A program made the translations under genes and the position numbers. The notes below the pieces were generated by a model. It was not told the origin of the DNA and did not search any database. It saw only the letters and a list, made by a program, of their open reading frames with translations. This document shows positions 1 through 7,900 of a stretch of 16,284 nucleotides of DNA, piece after piece. The DNA lies in assembly GCA_002471345.1 (NCBI GenBank), contig DKPS01000275.1, positions 505-16,788 on the forward strand, in the 5' to 3' direction. This DNA is from Saprospiraceae bacterium UBA7328. Lineage in GTDB: Bacteria; Bacteroidota; Bacteroidia; Chitinophagales; Saprospiraceae. Positions within the stretch are counted from its first letter, which is position 1, and every line of letters begins with the position of its first letter.

Positions 1-501
1 ATCTTTACATGGCCACCAAACACTAGCACCTAAACCTTGACAGGAAGTGGCTACAAAATGATTATCATTAGCATCTTTTCTATATGTTACACCCCCATCC
101 CAAGGAGGTCTTTTAGCCTCTTTGGGCATACCTGCATAATTTACTTTCACATTCCGAATATCACCTTTTTGCAAAGTCTCATCAAGATGGATATAATGAG
201 CATTTCCGTCTTTGATAACATTAAGCGATTTCTTATTATAAGTGGCTGAGGTAATCACTAGTGGGTTTTGTAAGTCGATCTGTATGATATTTCCTTCGCG
301 TAAAGCGGTGAATTGAATTGTATTACTACCCTCAATTGTTTTTTGATCCGGATCCACTGAAATGTCAAGATGATAATAATTAAGATCCCACCATTCTCTT
401 TGAGGTGTAATACTGCCTCGTAGGGTGTCCTGCCTTGTAAACTGGCAAGTAGCAACTTCTGAAAAAGCAAGTATTGTAAATATGATTATTGAAATTCTCA
501 T
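1..501 (-). CDS. M1-family metallopeptidase (aminopeptidase N-like), N-terminal 167 residues, runs off left edge
   Basis: The minus strand from an ATG at 501 stays open to base 1, giving 167 residues with no stop, so this is the 5' part of a longer gene. Residues 1-20 form a signal peptide (MRISIIIFTILAFSEVATCQ), so the product is exported. From about residue 36 the sequence REWWDLNYYHLDISVDP followed by KTIEGSNTIQF matches the start of the M1 N-terminal beta-domain. The last visible residues, GLGASVWWPCKD, are the conserved segment just before the catalytic domain in many bacterial M1 enzymes. The zinc site (HExxH) lies outside the window, so activity cannot be judged. The family removes N-terminal residues from peptides using one zinc ion. 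The start lies 36 nt downstream of the pepP stop on the same strand, so the two are probably co-transcribed. Family assignment is confident; exact substrate is not known. Confidence 0.88.
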   Translation of the reverse strand, partial: MRISIIIFTILAFSEVATCQFTRQDTLRGSITPQREWWDLNYYHLDISVDPDQKTIEGSNTIQFTALREGNIIQIDLQNPLVITSATYNKKSLNVIKDGNAHYIHLDETLQKGDIRNVKVNYAGMPKEAKRPPWDGGVTYRKDANDNHFVATSCQGLGASVWWPCKD

Positions 502-537
502 TTATCGTATTCGTTAAATATTTTCATTGTTAAGATC

Positions 538-1923
538 CTAAGCAAATGCCTCTGCTCTCAATTCTTCGATTTCATCAACAGTACGCTCTAAATATTCCCC
601 TAATTTTTCGAATTTTTCTTTTCTCATCACGAAATCATCCTCAATTCTAACACCACCAAAGTCACTATATTCTTCCACCTTATCATAGTTAATAAAATCT
701 TTATGCAGTCCATCAGCTTGCTTTTTAACCATCAATTCTGGTATAAAATATAATCCCGGCTCAACAGTAACTGTATATCCTTCTTGAAGGGATTTACCTA
801 ATCTCAATGACTTCAATCCAAATTCTTTACTCTTCTTTAGATCTGGTAAGTATCCAATATGTTCTTCTCCAAAATTCTCAAGATCATGAACGTCAAGTCC
901 AATCAGATGTCCTAGTCCATGAGGAAAAAATAAGGTATGTGCCCCATTCGCTACGGCATCTTCTGCATTTCCTTTCATGAGGCCTAGTCCTATGAGTCCT
1001 TCGGTCATTCTCACCGCAGTCTGAAGATGCAAATCTCGAAAGAGCATTTCTGGTTTCGCAATTTTAACGGCATGCATGAAACCTTCAAGTACAATATTAT
1101 ATATGTCTTTTTGCTTTGAGGTGAATTTTGAATCCACTGGAAAAGTACGCGTCAAATCTCCAGCATATCCTCCTTTCGAGTGTAGTCCACCATCCACCAG
1201 TACTAATTTACCACTAGCCAATTTGTTATTATAGTGGTGATTGTGAAGGACCTGACCATTTATCGTACAGATTGTAGGATAAGCTGTGTGCACGTCATGA
1301 TTCATTCCTATTTTTTCGAATATACCTACTAAATGATGCTCGTACATTTCAGTTGAAGCAGACTTCATCAAGGCTCTGTGAGCTTCTCCAGAGATAGTAC
1401 ATGCTTGGTGCATTTCCAATATTTCTTCTTCTGATTTGATAGTTCTTTGATTTGAAATATGAAGAAGGACATCAAGTGAAACTCCAGCATTTAAATCTTG
1501 AAGCTCCTTATTCAATAAATTAGAAAGTTTGATTTCATGTTCGGGTCTATACGGTGGCAAATAAAGGGTAGAATTATTCACATATTGATCTATAAGAGAT
1601 GGGACGACTACTTTATTCACTCCCACACTTTCAGCCCTTCCTCTTAAGGTTGGCAACTGTCCAGTCCAAATAATATCTTCAATACTTAATTCATTACCAA
1701 AAATGATATCGGTGCCAGAATCAGCATCAATTAATGCAAACAACCCGGGCTGATTTATTCCAAAATAGTACAAGAAAGTGCTGTCTTGTACAAAGCGATA
1801 ACAGTTATCCTTGTAATTCATACTGCTCTCCTCATTACCTAAAAGAAGCAACTTTCCACTTCCCATGTTTTTGCGAAGAAGAGCTCTTCTATTTTTATAA
1901 GTTTCTGAATTAAAAGCTATCAT
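538..1923 (-). CDS. pepP: Xaa-Pro aminopeptidase (aminopeptidase P, M24B)
   Basis: A 461-residue cytoplasmic enzyme (no signal peptide) that removes an N-terminal residue preceding proline. Residues 1-150 are the aminopeptidase P N-terminal domain (YKNRRALLRKN, then DSTFLYYFGINQPG). The C-terminal pita-bread domain keeps the full two-metal site: D244 (VLVDGG), D256 (GGYAGDLTRTFPV), H339 (HGLGHLIGLDVHD), E388 (TVEPGLYF) and E428 (GGVRIEDD), with the accessory histidines H335 and H346. D244 and D256 are one residue further apart than in the E. coli enzyme as I remember it, so there is a one-residue insertion in that loop. Length is normal for the family (about 440-470). The ATG at 1923 is the only reasonable start. 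The partial M1 peptidase gene follows after 36 nt, so cytoplasmic and exported exopeptidases appear to share a transcript. The divergent gene at 2046 starts 122 nt away. Confidence 0.95.
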   Translation of the reverse strand: MIAFNSETYKNRRALLRKNMGSGKLLLLGNEESSMNYKDNCYRFVQDSTFLYYFGINQPGLFALIDADSGTDIIFGNELSIEDIIWTGQLPTLRGRAESVGVNKVVVPSLIDQYVNNSTLYLPPYRPEHEIKLSNLLNKELQDLNAGVSLDVLLHISNQRTIKSEEEILEMHQACTISGEAHRALMKSASTEMYEHHLVGIFEKIGMNHDVHTAYPTICTINGQVLHNHHYNNKLASGKLVLVDGGLHSKGGYAGDLTRTFPVDSKFTSKQKDIYNIVLEGFMHAVKIAKPEMLFRDLHLQTAVRMTEGLIGLGLMKGNAEDAVANGAHTLFFPHGLGHLIGLDVHDLENFGEEHIGYLPDLKKSKEFGLKSLRLGKSLQEGYTVTVEPGLYFIPELMVKKQADGLHKDFINYDKVEEYSDFGGVRIEDDFVMRKEKFEKLGEYLERTVDEIEELRAEAFA

Positions 1924-2045
1924 AACCGTATTTTATTAAATGCTCAAGATACATATTAATAAAAAAAAGAGATAAAAACATATGATGATTTGAATCAACT
2001 CATGTCATTAAATATTAGTATTATCTTCAATCTAAACAGCATTGT

Positions 2046-2489
2046 ATGAAAAACCACATTTTCATTTCTTTCATGACCCTCTTTCTACTTTTCACTAGCC
2101 TTACTTCCTCAGCTCAGAAAAGAAACATTGCAATTCAAGAAGTCGAATCCATTCTTCTTAATCAAGAGAAACAATGGAATAGTGGAGATATTGATGCATT
2201 CATGGAAGACTATTGGAAATCAGATGAACTTCAATTTATAGGATCAAGTGGAATAACATATGGGTGGCAAAAAACAAAAGACAATTACTTCAGAAGATAT
2301 CCAGATAGAGCGACGATGGGGCATTTGACATTTACTATTATAAAAACAGATCAGCTATCTAAAAATGCAATGATGATGACAGGTAAATTTCATTTAAAAA
2401 GAGACATGGGAGATGCGCAAGGTCACTTTCTTTTAGTATGGCGTAAAATAAAAGGACAGTGGCTTATAATCGCTGATCACACCTCCTAA
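2046..2489 (+). CDS. exported NTF2-like (DUF4440/SnoaL-type) small protein
   Basis: A 147-residue protein with a signal peptide at residues 1-23 (MKNHIFISFMTLFLLFTSLTSSAQ), so probably periplasmic. The mature part has the NTF2-like cone-fold pattern of DUF4440/SnoaL-type proteins: an N-terminal helix (EVESILLNQEKQWNSGD), the typical IDAFMEDYWKSDELQFIG with GITYGW following, and a C-terminal strand HFLLVWRKIKGQWLIIADHTS that ends the protein almost at the last beta-strand, as usual in this family. Such proteins bind small ligands or are small enzymes (isomerases, cyclases), but no catalytic residue set can be named here. It stands alone: pepP is divergent upstream and tesB converges from downstream. 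Family fold is well supported; function is unknown. Confidence 0.85.
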   Translation: MKNHIFISFMTLFLLFTSLTSSAQKRNIAIQEVESILLNQEKQWNSGDIDAFMEDYWKSDELQFIGSSGITYGWQKTKDNYFRRYPDRATMGHLTFTIIKTDQLSKNAMMMTGKFHLKRDMGDAQGHFLLVWRKIKGQWLIIADHTS

Positions 2490-2693
2490 ATTAAAAAAAG
2501 AGTGAACCTGCCTAGACAAATCCACTCCATTCGTTTGTTATGAGGTGCCCACAATATCTCTTTTCACCATAAGGCAATAGAATAAAACAGGCCTCATGTA
2601 ATGCCATTTCAAACATTACGGCCGGCAAGAAAAGAAAAAATATAGAATAATTGAAATGTATAATCTTTTGAACTGTAAAGTTCTATAACAAAA

Positions 2694-3554
2694 TCAGGAA
2701 CGCATAGGTGCCATAAGTCCTTCTTGAATGGTGGATGCGACTAAAACTCCTTCCTTTGTGAATATTCTTCCTCTGCCTAATCCTCTAGAGTTTGAAGAGC
2801 TAGGACTGTCCAATGAATATAGTAACCATTCATCAGCTTTGAAGTCTCTATGAAACCACATTGCATGATCTAAGCTCGCAAAAAAGTGACTTCCTGGGCT
2901 CATTTTAGATCTATTGGGCAATGTTGCTGTAGTCATCAAATTATAGTCAGATATGTATGCTAAAATCACCTGATGTAATTTCAAATCATCTGGTAACTGT
3001 TCTTTCACTTTAAACCAGATATTTCTTACCGGTTTATGATCTGTTCTTTCCAATGGATCTATTGCTTCAACAGGTCTGAATTCTATCGGTTTCGGATTAA
3101 AAAGCATTTTATACATAAAAGGATTTTCCTTTTTGAGATGCTCAAGAAGTTGTTCAGATGTTTTAAGGTTTTCAGGTTGAGGGACATCAGGCATTTCCAT
3201 TTGATGCTCTAACTGGTTGTCATCTAGACTGTGAAAAGAAACTGCCATATTAAATATTGGCTTTCCTTTTTGAATAGCAATCACTCTTCTTGTACTAAAA
3301 CTTCCCCCATCTCTAAGTACATCCACATCATAAACTATGGGTACTTTTATATCTCCTGGTCTGAGAAAATATCCATGCATGCTATGCAGATATCGATCAT
3401 CAGCAACTGTAAGTATAGCAGATTGAATAGCTTGAGCCAAAACTTGCCCTCCAAAAACCCTTCCCCAAGGTGTCTCATAATTCTGACCTCTAAAGATTCT
3501 TTCCTCAATTTTCTCTAAAGTCAATAATTCTAAAAGTTGTGATACTTTTTCCAT
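2694..3554 (-). CDS. tesB: acyl-CoA thioesterase II
   Basis: A 286-residue double-hotdog thioesterase that hydrolyses acyl-CoA to free fatty acid and CoA in the cytoplasm; 286 residues is also the length I recall for E. coli TesB. The N-terminal hotdog has LLELLTLEKIEERIFRG and VFGGQVLAQA, then LHSMHGYFLRPGD and LRDGGSFSTRRV. The catalytic set of the family (Asp, Thr/Ser, Gln) is present as D203 (AYISDYN), S227 (FASLDHAMWFHR; Thr in E. coli) and Q277 (ASTIQEG). I place the start at the ATG at 3554: the 21 extra codons possible upstream begin with a TTG at 3617 and would add an atypical MFNKVVIKLIK extension. The gene is divergent from an acyl-CoA dehydrogenase gene, which fits fatty-acid turnover. 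Ser for Thr is a conservative change. Confidence 0.95.
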   Translation of the reverse strand: MEKVSQLLELLTLEKIEERIFRGQNYETPWGRVFGGQVLAQAIQSAILTVADDRYLHSMHGYFLRPGDIKVPIVYDVDVLRDGGSFSTRRVIAIQKGKPIFNMAVSFHSLDDNQLEHQMEMPDVPQPENLKTSEQLLEHLKKENPFMYKMLFNPKPIEFRPVEAIDPLERTDHKPVRNIWFKVKEQLPDDLKLHQVILAYISDYNLMTTATLPNRSKMSPGSHFFASLDHAMWFHRDFKADEWLLYSLDSPSSSNSRGLGRGRIFTKEGVLVASTIQEGLMAPMRS

Positions 3555-3625
3555 AAGCGCCGAAGGTAGTCCTTTGATATATGACTTAATAAGTTTAATA
3601 ACTACTTTATTAAACAACAGTTCGC

Positions 3626-3646
3626 TAGAATTCCAATTTCATTCTA
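3626..3646. promoter_or_regulatory. inverted repeat between divergent tesB and acyl-CoA dehydrogenase genes
   Basis: TAGAAT, a 9-nt spacer, then ATTCTA: perfect 6-bp arms (3626-3631 and 3641-3646) in the 133-bp region between two divergent acyl-CoA genes. Position and symmetry would suit a shared operator for a dimeric fatty-acid regulator, but 6-bp A/T-rich arms are expected often by chance. The binding role is inference. Confidence 0.25.
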
Positions 3647-3687
3647 AATACTTTTAAACTTTACTTAGAGTTAAATTTTTGTCAACT

Positions 3688-4857
3688 ATGGACTTTTCAC
3701 TTAGCGAGGAACACTTAATGATTCAAAAATCCGCAAGGGATTTCGCACAAAATGAGCTGAAGCCTGGAGTAATAGAAAGGGATAAAACAATGTCCTATCC
3801 TACCGATCAAGTACAGACTATGAAAGATCTTGGTTTCATGGGCATGATGGTAGACACGCAATATGAAGGCAGTGGAATGGATACACTTTCATATGTGATA
3901 GCTCTCGAAGAATTATCTAAAATTGATAATTCTTGTTCCGTTATTATGTCTGTAAACAACTCATTGGTACTCTGGGGATTAGAGAAATATGGAAATGAAG
4001 AACAGAAACAAAAATATGTGACAAAACTGGCCAATGGTGAGATGATAGGAGCATTTTGTCTGTCTGAACCAGAAGCAGGAAGTGATGCCACAAGTCAAAG
4101 TACCACGGCCGACCCAAGAGGAGAACATTACATCCTTAATGGGACAAAAAATTGGATTACAAATGGCCACACTGCAGATGTCTATTTAGTGATAGCCCAA
4201 ACAGATCATATGCAAGGGCATAGAGGGATTTCAGTATTCATTGTAGAATCAAAATGGGAAGGTGTCACGCAAGGTGAAAAAGAAGACAAATTAGGCATAC
4301 GTTCATCTGACACATCTTCTGTGATGTTTCAAGATGTGAAAGTACCCAAGGATAATAGAATTGGAGAGGATGGATTCGGTTTCACATTCGCAATGAAGAC
4401 ATTAGATGGTGGAAGGATAGGAATTGCTGCCCAAGCTCTTGGTATTGCAGCAGGTGCTTATGAATTGGCACTTGAATATTCTAAACAAAGAGTTGCTTTT
4501 GGAAAACCTATAAACAGGCACCAAGCAGTAGGTTTCAAACTGGCTGATATGGCAACAGAAATAGAAGCAGCTAGAATGATGGTATATAGAGCAGCATGGA
4601 TGAAAGATCAAGGCATGCCATACGCCACTGCGGCTGCTATGGCAAAATTATATGCCTCAGAAATGGCTATGAAACATACTGTAGAAGCTGTCCAAGTACA
4701 TGGTGGATATGGCTTTGTAAGAGAATATCATGTGGAAAGATTAATGCGAGATGCAAAAATCACCCAGATTTATGAGGGAACATCCGAAATTCAAAAATTA
4801 GTCATAAGTAGAAGTGTGACAAAAGGACGCCCATGGCTTCAGACGCAATCCAATTAA
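3688..4857 (+). CDS. acyl-CoA dehydrogenase (short-chain / butyryl-CoA type)
   Basis: A 389-residue FAD enzyme of the acyl-CoA dehydrogenase family, catalysing the first, alpha-beta desaturation step of acyl-CoA oxidation in the cytoplasm. The helical N-terminal domain begins MDFSLSEEHLMIQKSARDF. The middle beta-domain has the flavin-binding signature GAFCLSEPEAGSDATS (121-136) and KNWITNG. The C-terminal domain has RVAFGKPINRHQAV and VQVHGGYGFVREYHVER. The catalytic base is E363 in QIYEGTSEIQ, the position used by short- and medium-chain enzymes, not the earlier position of isovaleryl- or long-chain types. Start: ATG at 3688; a TTG three codons upstream is less likely. Electrons would pass to an ETF not encoded here. 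It lies back to back with tesB. Chain-length preference is not decided by the sequence; branched-chain or glutaryl substrates remain possible. Confidence 0.95.
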   Translation: MDFSLSEEHLMIQKSARDFAQNELKPGVIERDKTMSYPTDQVQTMKDLGFMGMMVDTQYEGSGMDTLSYVIALEELSKIDNSCSVIMSVNNSLVLWGLEKYGNEEQKQKYVTKLANGEMIGAFCLSEPEAGSDATSQSTTADPRGEHYILNGTKNWITNGHTADVYLVIAQTDHMQGHRGISVFIVESKWEGVTQGEKEDKLGIRSSDTSSVMFQDVKVPKDNRIGEDGFGFTFAMKTLDGGRIGIAAQALGIAAGAYELALEYSKQRVAFGKPINRHQAVGFKLADMATEIEAARMMVYRAAWMKDQGMPYATAAAMAKLYASEMAMKHTVEAVQVHGGYGFVREYHVERLMRDAKITQIYEGTSEIQKLVISRSVTKGRPWLQTQSN

Positions 4858-4881
4858 TATTGTCTTACACATTGCTAATTA

Positions 4882-4923
4882 TTCGATTTTACTAGATAGT
4901 CTCCATCTAGAGTAAAATTCGAA
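4882..4923 (+). terminator. large imperfect hairpin after the acyl-CoA dehydrogenase gene, no T-tract
   Basis: The left arm TTCGATTTTACTAGAT (4882-4897) pairs with 4905-4923 to give 16 bp, with a 1-nt bulge (T4918), a 2-nt bulge (4909-4910) and a 7-nt loop. It starts 24 nt after the acyl-CoA dehydrogenase stop, a normal place for a terminator, but no U-run follows on either strand. It may be a weak terminator, an mRNA-end stabiliser, or a structure in the leader of the giant gene that starts 65 nt further on. Confidence 0.5.
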
Positions 4924-4988
4924 GAAATACATCCTACAAATAATCTTTCAATTCTTATATTGAGAGGCAGCTTCGACATCCAAGACCT

Positions 4989-7900
4989 ATGATAAAAAAA
5001 TATAGTCTACTCATTCTATACACTTCTCTCTTCTTACAAGTATACGCTCAGGAAGTAAGCTGGAGAGTACTAATGAATGATCCCACTATAAGTTATTATG
5101 AAGTCGTAGCGGCTTTTGAAAACCAAACAAAAGGTAAGGATCTTTCAAAAATAAAAGGAAGTGGCAAGTTTCAACTATATAAAAACCACTATGACAAAAA
5201 GGTAAATGGCAAAGGCTATTATTCTGAGCGTCAGGCTCGTAATGAAAAAATGAAATTTAAAAACAGCTCTTTGGCTAAGTCAAATTCAAATGATAATTGG
5301 CAATACATTGGCTTAGATGCTCCTCTACTCAATATGACAGGAATGTGGTTAGGTAGGGTGGATCGAGTTGCTTTTCATCCTACTAATTCCAATATTCTTT
5401 GGGCAGGCACACCTGCTGGAGGTCTCTGGAAATCTGATGATACAGGACTATCTTGGAATCTGATAAGTGACACATGGCCCAATCTTGCCATTGGGGATAT
5501 AATTGTTGATCCTAGTAATGTCAACAACATGTATGTCGCTACTGGAGATAGTGATAGCTGGTTTTTCGATAGCTACGGTATTCAGGTTTCCAGAGATGGT
5601 GGGCAAACATGGCATTTGAAAAATAATGGCCTACAAGATGTCACTCAAATATATAGATTAGTCATAGATCCTTCTAGACCACACATCCTCTATTGTGCTA
5701 CTGAAATAGGACTATTCAGAAGTCAAAATTCAGGTGAAAATTGGTCGAAGATGACTGGTATTGATGGTAGAATTAATGACTTAGAACTTCATCCTTCAAA
5801 TCCCAATATCCTGCATGTAGCTGTCACAAAAAATAGAGGATGGTCCATTCAAGGAGATAAAAATCAAACTAAATCTAGAAATTTTGATTTTGAATATTAC
5901 AGGTCAACAGATACAGGAAGCAGTTTTGCTCCTATCAATATTGGCTTTGAATCCACCTCCGATGAAAGTGATGACATGCTATTTGGCCGCATAGCTGTAA
6001 GTCCTGACAATCCTAATATTGTCTATATTGGTGGATACGCAAATAATGGTGAATCACTGGGAGCACTCTATAAGAGTGAAGATGCTGGGTTGACTTTCGT
6101 TGAAAAAGCACCAAGATCTACTTTCACTGGCACAATAGGGGCATGGACCATGCACTTAGCTGTCAACCCAACGGATGCAGATGATGTAATAATGGGTAGC
6201 GTCACTGCCAAAAGGTCAAAAGACGGAGGCATTTCATGGACCTCATTGAGAGAACCAGAGTTATTACATGTAGATCTCCATGACATGAAATGGCAACCAG
6301 GCACAAATAGACTTTTTATAGCGAATGATGGTGGACTAGAATATGTCAATGATGATGGGATACATGTTTTGACTCAAGGCATAAGAGTAGGGCAATTCGC
6401 AGAAATGTCCTCGTCTCCACATGGAGAATTAATTATTGGAGGTATGCAGGACTGTGGTACAAGAATCAAACTTCCAAATGGAAGATGGACATTTGTTGCT
6501 GGAGGAGATGGGATGACTGGTCTTATCGACCCAGTTACCGAAAGATCCTTTTATGCATCAGCTCAGCTAGGCTGGACCATAAAAGGTGAGTTCTCAGAAA
6601 ATCAATTAGAATATTGGGATGGCTTACTTTTTTCTGATCAAGAACAACAGAAAGCCACATGGGAGACCCTTATTAGGATGCACCCTTTTAAAAACAATGT
6701 ATTGTACATCCCTTTTGAAGATCTTTTTATCAGCGAAGATTTTGGACGAAGTTTTAACAAAACATCATTAAGTCATCTCAATTTTTTATATCCTCCTTCT
6801 ATTTTAGAAATATCGGAATCTGACCCAAGTTTCATGTACATTTCAGATGGTAGATCCATAGCTAAAAGTGAAGATGGAGGCTCTACCTGGAGCAAAGTCC
6901 AAGATGAATTTTATATTTCCAGTTTGACAATTGATCATGAAAATCCCAGTAAAATATGGACCTCTGGTTGGGAAATAAGTGAATCCATAAATGGTGGACA
7001 AACATTCAGAAGTCTAAGATCCTTTTTCCCAAATAGTTGGAAATCCTATGTAGTACATCAACCTGGTAGCCTTGATGGAATCTATGCCCTTGCCGATGGA
7101 GAAATTGGGTATCTTGATGACAACCTGAATAACTGGATTGACTATAGTAACAATCTCCCTAACACTAGTTTTAATTCTTCAGATATTGATATCATTACCA
7201 GCATCGGAAAGATTAGAATTAGCACCTGGGGAAGAGGAATCTGGGAAAGTGACTTATTTTCAAACAGCCCAGAATTTGCAAAGAGAATTCCCAAACCTCC
7301 AGTACTGAATCATATTGATTGTGGTTCAAAAATTGAAATGTCCATTATGAGCAATGAAGACTTCGATGAGGTGCATTGGTATAAAAATGATGAATTTGTT
7401 GCGGCCACCACAGAGCATTTCTTTACTTCCTCTGATCCGGGAAAATGGGGAGCTAGAATTATAAATGGAGCTCAAAAATCCTATTTATCCGAAACCGTAA
7501 CTTTTGATCTGAACCAGGAAGAGCTTATAGGCCCAGATTTCGTCTGTGAAGGATCTGTTCATCATTTTTACATTGCCACTCCAGAAGACTCTAGTGAAAC
7601 ATACTGGAACGTTCCTGAAGGATGGGAGCAAAATTCATTAGATCAAACAAGTATAGGAGTAATTATAAATTCTGATGGAATCATCTCCGCAACTCATGAT
7701 GTAGGATGTGGAATCAGAAACTATACTAAGCAAGTAACCATTATTCCTGGATGTGGACAAATAGTTATGGACTTTGATGGTGAGGACGATTATCTACAAA
7801 TTCCAAAAGGATTGATAGATAATGTCAGTGATTATACTATTGAGACTTGGATCTATATGGATCAGATACCCGCATCTCATTATGCAATATATGATCTTGG

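Noticed and set aside
37..249. Plus-strand 70-residue frame near the left edge
   Set aside because: It lies opposite the M1 coding frame and its translation is low-complexity without motifs.
258..470. Minus-strand 70-residue frame
   Set aside because: It is another frame inside the M1 peptidase start (ATG 501), whose translation has a signal peptide and family motifs; the 70-residue frame has none.
2490..2693. Terminator between the convergent NTF2-like and tesB genes
   Set aside because: Only weak candidates are visible (GAACT-GTAA-AGTTC near 2670, GTAATG/CATTAC near 2600), none with a T-run at the right place, so no call is made.
3555..3617. 21-residue N-terminal extension of TesB
   Set aside because: It starts with TTG; the ATG at 3554 gives the family's normal 286-residue length and N-terminus.
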